In this document: positions 1 through 9,893 of the stretch, one piece after another
Numbering within the stretch: the first letter of the stretch is position 1
Layout: every line of letters starts with the position of its first letter
Origin: Melampsora larici-populina 98AG31
Taxonomy: Eukaryota > Basidiomycota > Pucciniomycetes > Pucciniales > Melampsoraceae
Reading direction: 5' to 3'
NCBI RefSeq assembly: GCF_000204055.1
Contig: NW_006768826.1
Span: 199,508-263,507 of the forward strand
DNA length: 64,000 nucleotides
Position numbers and translations under genes: made by a program
Notes under the pieces: generated by a model
What the model was told of the DNA's origin: nothing
Database searches by the model: none
The model's input: the letters and a program-made list of their open reading frames with translations, nothing else

Positions 1-1231
1 CTTGTACAAAAGCTTCAGAAACGTTCACAACAGGGATTACAGTGGAATTTTCTGAGACCGGATTGAGAGGTTGATCGATGACAGGTAGATATTCTATCAA
101 GAAAGTCATGGCGTGATTTGCCAAAGAAAACGGAGGTCTGACAATCTTCACACCTCGAATAGAACTAGACGAGTCCACATGATTTGCTTGTTGCTGAGAA
201 AAGTTTCTTCTTTTGAACTTCTTCTTTTCATCTTGTCTGGACATCCATTCTTCTCGTTTAGCAAAATTCGAAGGCTGTTTGAAACATTGGTCGGGTTTGT
301 GCGGGTTTTGAAAAGTGTTGCCCACACATCGATCGACGGTACATTTAACAAGATTACTAGGTTGAGCGGAATAGTTAGAAACATGATGACTTGATTGAAT
401 CAGAGAAGGTGAAAGATATTGTTGTTCATCTTTGTGTAATAAAAGCTCCTGTTTAACTTTTTCAAACGTAAGAGGTTGTATAACTCTGTAGATTATAGCA
501 ATTGTAACCTCATATCCAGGCTTCAAACTCTTGATCAATGTACGAGCAACTTGTCCATCTTGCATAACACCTTTGTACTTTCGGAATTCTCGTAACAACG
601 AAGAGAACTTATCAATATGTACTTTCAATGAATCGGTTCAAAGCTGAGTCATAGAGTGTAAAGCTGTTTCGACGTGCTTGAGCTTGGCTTCGGAGATGTT
701 TGAATGATAGTCTTTGAGATGTTTCCAAAGAATAAATGGGTCGTATTGAATGATCATGTTCTCGTTAGTTAAGGCATCACGAGCTCGTTCACCATTTATA
801 CCATCGCATTTGTTGAGTATCCATGTAGTAATAAGAAATTTAATCTTCTTATGTTTCTCTTCAGAAAGAGACGGATCTACATAATCAGCAACATCTAAGT
901 AAGATTCATAACCTAATGATTCGATTGATTCATGTATTAACAAGTGCCAATAGTTATAATTATCATCAGTAAGATCATTTTTGATATTGAATTTACTTAG
1001 AGAAGCTGTAGTGCGATGAATAAACTGTTGTAAAGGAGTAAGAGATTCTAACGTAGTATTATCGGCAGACATAGCAGTAGGAGGAAGTTTAGAAGTCAAA
1101 ACAAGGGTCTTTAAACCAGATGAACGTTTTACAGTGGCGGTTGATTTAACAGAACTAGAAGTATCTGATTCCGCGGAGGATTCAGTATCCGTAGATTCGA
1201 TATCGTGGTTGTCGTCTTCAGTAGATTGCAT
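1..1231 (-). pseudogene. Ty1/copia-type retrotransposon Gag, start of Gag-Pol, one in-frame stop
   Basis: Reading leftward from the ATG at 1231-1229, one frame stays open to the window edge except for a single TGA at 640-638. The first 197 residues are acidic, then Gag-like (UBN2 type): the series FNIKNDLTDDNYNYWHLLI resembles the tRxNYxxW element of copia Gag, followed by an alpha-helical stretch ending SMTQL. After the stop the same frame continues with VHIDKFSSLLREFRKYKG, the next conserved Gag helix, then a Cys/His cluster (CX4CX8HX4C) near 275-335 that may be the zinc knuckle. Protease, integrase and RT would lie beyond position 1. The uninterrupted frame on both sides of one stop suggests a young copy with a point mutation. 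Family assignment is by recognition of Gag features only. Confidence 0.7.
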
Positions 1232-1354
1232 ACGAAAAATGAAAAATCGTTGGAATATTGAGAGTGCTTGAAGAATATCAAGACTCTTGCTACCATGTAA
1301 AGATGAGTAGTGCTCGAGAACAATATAGTGGCTAAGCCGTTATAGATGAATGTC

Positions 1355-1848
1355 CTGGGGTAATCAGGTACTGATGTAAGTAACGGCACAAGCCTCAAAG
1401 AGCTTCGAAGAGCACTGAAAATCAGAGACAGACCTGTGCTCAAGGCAACAGGGATCGTACGCAAAGGTAGAGATGATGTGTGAGCAATAGATAATAAGAA
1501 AGAGTTTCTTTTCGATCATGAATAAGTAGTATACTAACCTGGGGTAATCAGGTACTGATGTAAGTAACGGCACAAGCCTCAAAGAGCTTCGAAGAGCACT
1601 AAAAATCAGAGACAGACCTGACCACAGCACACATTAGTATGATAGAAAAATAGGAAAAAGAGAAAGAGAGATATAACAAACCTGTGCTCAAGGCAACAGG
1701 GATCGTACGCAAAGGTAGAGATGATGTGTGAGCAATAGATAATAAGAAAGCTAATGGTGTCATAGAATCAAATTAAATAAAAGATAATTAGGACGATGAT
1801 TTGTGAGTAAAGATAGCAAGAGAAACACTTACAGTTTCTTTTTGATGA
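1355..1848 (-). repeat. Unspliced leader (two introns) next to a spliced copy of itself
   Basis: Minus-strand order: exon 0 ending at 1833, intron 1832-1751 (82 nt, GTAAGT...TTAG), exon B 1750-1682, intron 1681-1618 (64 nt, GTTTGT...GTCAG with TACTAAT upstream of the acceptor), exon A 1617-1539, then GTTAGT, a possible third donor. Immediately downstream comes a second set joined without introns: an exon 0-like end at about 1517-1503, B at 1502-1434 and A at 1433-1355. B copies are identical over 69 nt; A copies differ by one base over 79 nt. The intron edges coincide exactly with the breaks in identity. Confidence 0.8.
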
Positions 1849-1880
1849 GGAAAAGAAAACTGAGTGGTACAAGGGTTTCA

Positions 1881-1890
1881 TTATATATAC
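1881..1890 (-). promoter_or_regulatory. TATA box of the copia-type element
   Basis: The run TATATATAA on the minus strand lies about 50 nt upstream of the first leader exon end, where the promoter of an LTR element is expected. Confidence 0.4.
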
Positions 1891-2169
1891 TTGCTTGTAC
1901 AAACTAGCATATGTACGGATATGAAATGAAAAGAAATATGAAATGAAAAGCTCTCAGGTCACAAGCGACCTATTCCCAATTAGTAAAAAGAGAAACACAA
2001 CTCCCGCAACCATCATTCCTTAACCGTGCTCATTATCCTTCATCATAATTTCACATCAATACCCTTTTTAATTTAGTCTTCTTTCTTCTTCATCTATTAC
2101 ATCAACCGGAAGTCCTTGACTCGTAATATCACAGCTTACGTATATTCTACTCCACAACGAGGTATGTTA

Positions 2170-2397
2170 GAATACCACGACACTTTTGACTCCCATATGG
2201 CTGCAGCACAGGACTTATGGATTGACCAGTGCGTTGATTGATATTGTGAACGATCACAGACTGTCACTATTCCACTTGGTGAAAAAGTCAAGAACAATGC
2301 TCAAGAGTTTTTCAACAAGTTGAAATCTGCCATCAACTATGTTTCAAACCAACATCAGCAAGATCCAAAGATTATCCATATGATCAGTGACCTTTGA
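2170..2397 (+). pseudogene. Coding relic with one internal stop
   Basis: A 76-codon frame reads EYHDTFDSHMAAAQDLWIDQ up to a TGA at 2239-2241 and then continues in the same frame through TIPLGEKVKNNAQEFFNKLK to a final TGA. Amino-acid texture is that of a real protein rather than chance, and the frame is preserved across the stop. It may be a Gag fragment of another element; the family is not recognised. Confidence 0.35.
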
Positions 2398-2399
2398 TA

Positions 2400-3082
2400 A
2401 TCCTTTTTTAGTTGTCTGCCCTTTTTTTGACACCTGTGGCCACTGGTGGCAGTTTATGAAATGAAGCAATAATTACCAAAATTCATGATTTGTATGATAG
2501 TTGAGTGTGTATACACCGTGTCTGTGTAGGCTTTGCTACACTACGGTCCAAACTTTAAGGGCAAATATGTCTTCAAAACACCCTCAGTATTGACATTCGA
2601 GAAACATGGAACTTTACCTACCAGTGACAAATGCGTTATATGATTGTGATGTAGATTTTGTGTTTTTGTAGAAAAAATGTAAATTCAATGTATTTCTTAT
2701 TGTGATTTGAAAACATATACGCTTGAGGTATCTCGATACCTCATCAGAACATAAATTAACCACAACATAAACTAAACGTGCCCATTACAAACTCAACAGG
2801 TACTTCCTATATAGCTTCCATGTTTAAAGTAGACTAGAGTAGACTGCTGTAGATTGTTCAGCTTCTGATACCAAGTCCCCAAGCGAGGTTTGACTTTTGG
2901 AAAACCAAGTCATATGAAGTCGAGTCATTTCCCTTTTGGCAACAAGTCACAGATCTCTTTGCACATCATTCCGCTCTTCCACTTGTTTTTATATGGTTTC
3001 TTCTTTGTTTTTCTTTCTTTTTGCCATCCTGCTAACATATCCATTCTCTCCCATTTTCCTTCTGACTCAGGTTCTCCGAGTC
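2400..3082. other. Spacer without a recognisable gene
   Basis: AT-rich sequence between the coding relic and the duplicated block. Short open frames near 2890-3178 have no recognisable features. I see nothing further here. Confidence 0.5.
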
Positions 3083-3670
3083 CGCAAAGGTCCTCAATCC
3101 GATAAGGTTAAAAAACATAAGCATCCAATCTGTGATACACCAAGATACGCCAGTCTGCCTTCGTCTGCTTCGTTTTGAATCCTATGTTGACCAAGTTTTC
3201 TTTTTTCTAAATCGTTCCATTCTTTCCACTCAATTCCTTCTTCACAATCTGTACCATTCACACATCTCTCCCACGCAGCTCTCAAACCCTTCTCCAGATT
3301 AGTGATCCGGCGTATTGAATACTACTGAATAACACCGATCGATCTCGCGTCTCGAATGATCAACGTCGCAATAGAGCCAACTCGCTCATTCCCGCAGTCA
3401 GATAAGCAAGCACCTTCTGTGGTTCTTGCTCGGGAGTGACCATTAGCGACACCTGATAATTGAGACTCTTTGCTAGCTGAATGGCTTAATCTTCATACTC
3501 ATCGAGGTATAAAGCCAAGATGGTTACTGCAAATGAATTCGAAGATGCTGATTTAATTTGGGATCAATTTAAACATGATATCATCCAAAGGGTTTTAAGG
3601 TATGGTGATGTACTTGTTAAGTAAGTGTTTTATGAAAATGATCCTTTTTGCGGGATGGGTTTGGGCAAGG
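3083..3670 (+). repeat. 588-bp block, left copy (repeated at 3771-4357)
   Basis: Begins CGCAAAGGTCCTCAATCC and runs to the edge of the N gap. The block recurs just after the gap with only an A-run length change and a c/t change near the end. It holds no recognised gene; a short frame beginning MVTANEFEDADLIWDQFKH occurs in both copies and may be part of a small exon (GTAAGT donor follows), but it cannot be extended convincingly. Confidence 0.85.
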
Positions 3671-3770
3671 NNNNNNNNNNNNNNNNNNNNNNNNNNNNNN
3701 NNNNNNNNNNNNNNNNNNNNNNNNNNNNNNNNNNNNNNNNNNNNNNNNNNNNNNNNNNNNNNNNNNNNNN
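3671..3770. other. Assembly gap, 100 N
   Basis: Exactly 100 unknown bases, the conventional size for a gap of unknown length. It is flanked on both sides by the same 588-bp block, so the true distance may be zero or may hide a longer tandem array. Confidence 0.99.
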
Positions 3771-4357
3771 CGCAAAGGTCCTCAATCCGATAAGGTTAAA
3801 AACATAAGCATCCAATCTGTGATACACCAAGATACGCCAGTCTGCCTTCGTCTGCTTCGTTTTGAATCCTATGTTGACCAAGTTTTCTTTTTTCTAAATC
3901 GTTCCATTCTTTCCACTCAATTCCTTCTTCACAATCTGTACCATTCACACATCTCTCCCACGCAGCTCTCAAACCCTTCTCCAGATTAGTGATCCGGCGT
4001 ATTGAATACTACTGAATAACACCGATCGATCTCGCGTCTCGAATGATCAACGTCGCAATAGAGCCAACTCGCTCATTCCCGCAGTCAGATAAGCAAGCAC
4101 CTTCTGTGGTTCTTGCTCGGGAGTGACCATTAGCGACACCTGATAATTGAGACTCTTTGCTAGCTGAATGGCTTAATCTTCATACTCATCGAGGTATAAA
4201 GCCAAGATGGTTACTGCAAATGAATTCGAAGATGCTGATTTAATTTGGGATCAATTTAAACATGATATCATCCAAAGGGTTTTAAGGTATGGTGATGTAC
4301 TTGTTAAGTAAGTGTTTTATGAAAATGATCCTTTTTGTGGGATGGGTTTGGGCAAGG
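3771..4357 (+). repeat. 588-bp block, right copy
   Basis: Near-identical to 3083-3670 in the same orientation. Sequence continues uniquely after 4357 (TTTAGTTTGGTTCG and onward), which supports a contig-end overlap rather than a fully closed tandem array. Confidence 0.85.
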
Positions 4358-5520
4358 GATCAGTGATTGATTTTCTTTGGTTTTTTAGTTTGGTTCGATG
4401 ATTATGTTGAGGATGGAACATCAAGATTACTAAAATTGAAAAATTTGTTTCATAAGTGAGTAAATTGATTCTATTATCCCTTTTTTGAAAAGTTGCTACC
4501 CTTTCATCAATACAAACTGATGATTTTGGGGTTTCTCTTCCCTACCAAAATCGATGTGGACGTGGGTCAATGGTCGCTTACGTTGGATCAAAAAGCTACC
4601 ACCGCCATCACAAGCCAGGTATGTGGTTAGCAAGTTGACCTACCCATCCGCTGAGCTCTTGCTGATGGAATTTGTGTTTAGATTCAAAAATCTGGTGATG
4701 GAGACCGATCGCAAGGTTTTTGATGGTACTTGCACGTTTGCAGCCATCATGACAACACACAAGGATGATATAATTCTTCCTGACAAAAACAAGGGGGAGC
4801 AAACATGAACTGAATATTGACTGATTGTGAACCAACTTGTTATCTTATTTTTCTTTTCTTTTACTTTCCTTTATTTTAGTTTATTTTCTTTCACTTTCTC
4901 TTCTTTTATGGGTTCCTCCAACTACTTCTTTACATTAAAGAACTTTTTGTCGATCGAAGATTGTCGTTCCTCTTATTTCTGTTGCGCATCTGGAATGTAT
5001 ACAGCCTCTGATGTTACTACATTTGCTGTGTATCAACCCAGTTTGCATGGTATCGTGACCCAAGCGAAACGAAATGCAAGCTCCAGTATGGAGCGCGCTC
5101 ACTGGATTAAAAAACACGGAATCAAAAATATATATACAAAAATAGCGGCTATACAATAAAATCACAATTTGAATTGAATCAAACTGAGACCCGATTAAAA
5201 TCTGGGGTGGATCCATGTTCCAGAAACATACGACTTATGTAAATGAGATGTGCAGAATACATTTCACAGATGTAGCTAAAAAGATTTTGTCAGCAATATG
5301 TTGCAAGTATGTCTGACTTTCATACTTGATACGTTCAGCATTCATGCTGATTACATAACAATTATGTACGACAAGTGTTGAGCAGAGATAAACAAAACAT
5401 GTTCGCAACGTAACCACATATGTTTACGTCACGTTTTTACTGGGGGTGTTTTCAAATCATCAGGAAAACATTGTTGAAACAGATGGTGAAAACATGTAAA
5501 AATTACGAATATTTTGATCC
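4358..5520. other. Spacer without a recognisable gene
   Basis: Contains open frames of 80-110 codons (4554-4808, 4827-5159) with no recognisable domain, and a pyrimidine-rich stretch around 4845-4915. Nothing supported as a gene. Confidence 0.5.
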
Positions 5521-5602
5521 GTAGTGTAGTCGACAAGCGCACACCAACTCCCTTTGAGGCAGAAAGGGAAGTCGTGCGCGCTCGTCGACGAGCGAACACT
5601 AC
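5521..5602. repeat. Imperfect 82-nt hairpin
   Basis: The left arm starts GTAGTGTAGTCGACAAGCGC and the right arm ends GTCGACGAGCGAACACTAC; arms of about 35 nt pair across the short loop GAGGCAG with one bulge. It is GC-richer than its surroundings. It could be a miniature foldback element or a remnant of one. Confidence 0.6.
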
Positions 5603-5918
5603 CCGGACACGGTGTATAGTAACATGAAAAAGCTTCAGGCTCCATGCAATAAAATTGACATCAATAATTTTTGGCCTTGACCCAGGATTATAGGTAAGTA
5701 AAATGAAAGGTAGGCAGGCTTGATTTCATACACACCATCATATAGCTGGTACTCACTTTTCAGCGTGCTTTGCTGAGGGAGGCTCACATGAGACCCATCA
5801 GATGACTCTGTCAAGACAGTGGAAGCCTGATCCCCATCATTAATCAGTCTGCTGACTGACACCAGACTGGCTTTCTGGCAATGATTTCACTTCATCAGAT
5901 CTACAAGCTCCAAAATTA

Positions 5919-6120
5919 GGGTATACAAATATCATTCTGGAAATTCCCAGACAATTTTTTCCAGAACAATAGAAGCTTCCTGGTGTTCTAGAAAACACAC
6001 GGTGTTGGTTATTCAAAGCTTCATAACAGTGACACCATAAGTTCGGAACACATCCATAAAAAACTTCTGGTGTTCTAGGAAAACCCTTCTGGCAATTTCC
6101 AGAACCATATTTGTATACCC
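5919..6120. mobile_element. 202-bp miniature inverted-repeat element flanked by TA
   Basis: Ends are GGGTATACAAATAT on the left and its inverse ATATTTGTATACCC on the right, with the match continuing (TTCTGGAAATT, one mismatch zone) for about 32 bp. Both ends are bounded by TA (5917-5918 and 6121-6122), as expected for Tc1/mariner-type (Stowaway-like) insertion. Inside, CTTCTGGTGTTCTAG-like sequence occurs twice. There is no coding capacity, so it would be non-autonomous. Confidence 0.75.
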
Positions 6121-6122
6121 TA

Positions 6123-7312
6123 TGTGTAAGAGATGAGTCGGGCTGGCAAGTGTTTTCTCTGATCAGAGACTGATCTTTCTGAAGTTTGATTACTGGAGCT
6201 GGGTGAGCCTAGATGAGCTCCAACAAGTTTGCGCCACACAGGTTCAGGCTTACATAGTACGTTGATGAATGGACCATCTTCCACTTTGATTAAACCGTGT
6301 TGAAGCCTCTTCGAGAATGTCAGGGTGGGGAGACGTAGAAACTAATTTGGGCTGCTGAGCTGAGTCTACATGAATTCGAGGATAGGAGATAAGGTTTGTA
6401 TGATCCTATTCGCTGAATTCACAACATCCTTGATTGGTCTTCACCTTTCCAAAAAGCGAAAGATTCATGTGATGAGCGCTATTACGATTTATATATTGGT
6501 TTTAGATCGCGCTTATTACCTTGCTTTCATGTGATTCATGTTCTCATCGTGGCTGATATAGAGCCTCCGAAATTCGAATAAGCTGCCTTTGTATTTATTT
6601 ACCCTACTCGTGGTCAGTTTAACTTCTTTGCTTGATCTTTGTTCTGTGGTCCTTGACTCTGACCGAGCATGGTCTGTGGTTCACCGCGGCTGTAGAGAGT
6701 TGTGAGTCCATGAGCTGTATCCTGTCAGCTGTCCTTGCAGACTGTATTACTTAATCTTATTCTCAACCACAGTCGATCGAAAAAACCGTATGTAACATCA
6801 ACGCTAAATTCAAAACTGTGTATGTATCACGATCTGAGCTCATATCTCAATCAGGTTTCAACTTCCCATTCATCTCCCGCTCTTGGGCTTTCCAATTAGA
6901 AATACTCAATTCAAGCATTATTTCATTTAATATACGTATGGTGTATTATTTAAATTCTTCTAACTAAGACCTACGTACACCTCTTTACCTGTCTACCCCT
7001 ACTGTTTAATTTACTCTCGTTCTTCCTCTTTAAACTCAGACAGCTTCTTCTTTCCCAAGCCAATTTTATATTTTTTCTTCGACCGAATCCCTATTTCATT
7101 TTTCTCCGTTTGCATCATCATCTTCATCATACATACCTCTCATTCTCTCCTTCAACTTCGTTTGTCATTCGCCTTTCTCTCTCTTTCCTCCCTTGTGTAT
7201 CGTTTCTGACCAATCTTTCGTTTTCTCCTCGTCATCCACACGTCCCTCATTTCAAATTCACAACCTCACTCCTTTCCCTTTCTTTACCTTCACACTCTAG
7301 TAGATTTTCGGC
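6123..7312. other. Spacer and 5' region of the eight-exon gene
   Basis: No gene recognised. From about 7000 onward the plus strand is strongly pyrimidine-rich (repeated CTTTCCTC/TCTTC), as is common just upstream of highly expressed fungal genes, and leads directly to the ATG at 7313. Confidence 0.5.
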
Positions 7313-8782
7313 ATGTCTGCTATCACCGAGTCTGCTCCTAATCTTCCTCCCATTTCGGTCGGCGAATCCTCGATCGCTCCTGCGGAAGCTGCCGCTGCCG
7401 CTACCCCTGCGCCTGTCGAGGTTTGTCTCACCCTTCGCTTATCTACTGACTTCCATACTTAACACTAACCCTTGTATTCTAGTCGTCTGAGGTAGCCGAA
7501 ACTCCTGCTGTCGAGGCCCCAGTCGAGGAAGCAACAGAAGCCCCTGCTGCTGAGTCGGTAAGTAGCCTTCCTTTTCTCCGAGGTCTCCCTCCAATGATTC
7601 TCATGTCTCTCGTTGTTAGGCCACTGAGACTCCCGCTGCGGAGCCCAAGGCAGACGAAGCTCCCAAAGTTGAAGAGGAGAAGAAGGAGAAGAAACCTGCT
7701 CGAAAGCCTTTTGCTGATCTTTTGAACAAAATCCGCAAAGTAAGTCTGTTTCCTGCTATGGTTCTATTAAAGTTTCTGATCGTTGTCTTATCTTTTAGCC
7801 GCTTGACAAAGCCACCACAGAGAAGAAAGATCCGGAGGCTACAGTTGCTCCTACTGAACAGGAAGCTTCGTCCGCCAACCCCGCGTAAGTACTCAACACC
7901 TGTGTCTGCGGTTTTGCGTTACTCATCATGATTTCTACTTTAGCCCCGGTGAACCAACTCCTCAAGTGGCCGAGTCTGAACCCGTTGTTGAAGCGTCTGC
8001 CGCCGAGCCTGCACCTGCTGAACCCACAACGGCCGAGAAGGATGTCACTACGCCTCGGAAAGAACGCGGAAATCTTTTCGATAAGATCACTGCATTCGTT
8101 CTTAAGCCTAAGAGTCCAAAGGGCAAGAAATCCACTGAGCCGCTAGAAGAACCCAAACCTGCTGAAGCAGCTCTTCCAGCTGAAGTCCCTGAACCCACAC
8201 CCGAAGTAAGTTTTTCTCTTTGCAACTATTGTTATGCTGGCTAAGAAACTGCGCTGCACAGACTCTTGCAGTCACCGAACCCGCTGCTGTTGCTGAGGTA
8301 CCGGCTGCCGAGGCTGAGACCCCTGCCGCTGAAACCCCAGTAGCACCTGCTGAGGAAGCGGCTCCGGTCACTGAAACTGCTGAAGAAGTGAAGACGGAAA
8401 AGAAGTCGCCAAAAGTAAGCTGCCTTTGCTGCTAAGCTTGGTTGCATCAACTGACTTCTCCTCTTCCAGGACTTGGCTAAACTTGCTCGACGATTTAGCG
8501 GACGTCTTTTTGGCATCAATGAAAAGAAGGTCGTTAAGAAGCCCGAGGCTACGAAAGAGGAGGCTGAAGAGACTGCTCCTCCCAAGGACACTGCTCCTGT
8601 AAGGTTTTTTGACGAAGCGGACTTGACTCAGAAGCTAATTCTTCCTCCTCATGTAGGCCGAAACGATTGTTCCGGCAGATGCCACTCCTGAGGCTGCTCC
8701 AGAGACTGTTGCCCCTGTCGAGACACCGGTGGAAACGTCTACCGCCACCGAAGCCACTCCTGTTATCGCTGCTACTGCATGA
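7313..8782 (+). CDS. Intrinsically disordered Ala/Pro/Glu-rich protein with three basic modules
   Basis: Eight exons: 7313-7420, 7483-7557, 7620-7739, 7799-7884, 7944-8205, 8262-8414, 8470-8598, 8657-8782, joined in frame to 352 aa. Introns are 55-62 nt, and all but one fall between codons. Most of the protein is low-complexity EAPAAE/TPAVE sequence. Three short basic-hydrophobic modules interrupt it: KPFADLLNKIRK, ERGNLFDKITAFV and DLAKLARRFSGRLFG, each preceded or followed by lysine-rich residues. These could be amphipathic helices for membrane or partner binding. No signal peptide, no transmembrane segment, no catalytic motif. The start is the first ATG after a pyrimidine-rich leader. I do not recognise a named family; a structural or scaffold role is possible but unproven. 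Confidence 0.85.
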
Positions 8783-9893
8783 TAGCGTTTGTGCTACTCC
8801 ATCGCCTCCCAACTTCCACACCGAGACCATATCTTCTTCACTTATTTACCTTTCTCTGCAATGTTAATTTCTATTTTACTTTTAATTCGACTCTCACTTT
8901 CATATACCCCTCGACTCTGCTTTATTTGGAGGCTCGAGGCCCGGTACTTTACGCATCATGCTAGCTGTCAAACACGGATGCTTCAACATGGATTGCGCTT
9001 TCAACAACCAGGATTATTATTAACGCTTTTATGTGTCGTGACTGAAGTTTAGTTGAGTTGTTGACCTCGCGTTGCCCATATTGGTACTTGATGCATAAGC
9101 TCGATTTTATCTTGTCTCTTTATTGTCTCTGGTGCCACTGCACATTGTTCTTCTATTCACTCTACTGCTCATGCGCGCTGCAATGCACTCTTGTGTTCAT
9201 GATCATTTTACAAAAGAGGAAAGGACATGGCTTGCAGATTTTGCTCTAAAAATTTGTCCTCCCTTGAAGACTATTGCCTCTGCCTGTACTCTTTTCAAGA
9301 CTCCGCTGCCTCTACGTGCCCAGTTTTGGAGACTTTGCTGTCTCTACCTCAATGTAGCATTCCTGCGCTCCTCATCCTTGTCCCTGCGATGAGCTCAAAT
9401 CTGTGTGACAATCAACAAATACCAAGCGAAACCTGAATTTACTCATTTCCTTCTCTTGACCATTGAGGCACCTGTCAAAATGATGGTCGTTACTCGCATA
9501 TTCTTGAGACGTTGTAAGATTTGAGAAGCATATATTCATTGAAAGAATCACATCAAAACAATCAATGTCATGAAACGTTCGAAGGTATGAACAAGATGAT
9601 GAATTTCAGAGGATTAACGGGTCCCATTCAAACTAACAACATATATTATTCAATACATAGATTGCATGAGATACGAAATGAATTCATCTCATCACAAACC
9701 TCTCCTTTCACATCATAGATCAACCAAAATAGTTGTCGTGAATTCAAGAAGAAATAGGATCAGGTTTGATCGGCTCTTATCTTTTCTCAAGCTTGATCAG
9801 AGCTGCTCATACAACAAAGAAGAAAGTAAATTACAACATGCAGAGTCTTAATCGATCCTTTCTGTCCAAGCACTAAGAGGAAAAATGCAAAGA
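8783..9893. other. 3' spacer between two converging genes
   Basis: Holds the 3' ends of the disordered-protein gene and the TBC gene. Open frames at 8789-9436 show no domain and have the biased Cys/Leu composition of non-coding sequence. Nothing else seen. Confidence 0.5.

Larger units (their letters stand above)
1296..1998 (-). mobile_element. LTR / transcribed leader of the copia-type element
   Basis: On the minus strand this block ends in TTTACA directly followed by TGGTAGCAAGAG, which resembles a tRNA primer binding site, 60 nt before the gag ATG. It contains a TATA box and a leader with recognisable introns. The outer (right) boundary is set only by a TG-type end near 1997-1999 and is not firm; the partner LTR is outside the window, so neither LTR identity nor target duplication can be tested. 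It may be an ordinary 5' leader rather than a complete LTR. Inside lie two copies of a leader segment, described separately. Confidence 0.5.

Noticed and set aside
3602..3989. Frames running through the N gap
   Set aside because: They exist only because unknown bases contain no stop codons.
7110..7490. 126-codon frame over the start of the eight-exon gene
   Set aside because: It crosses the leader, exon 1 and intron 1 of the real gene in another frame and is Leu/Ser/Pro-biased, a shadow of the pyrimidine-rich strand.
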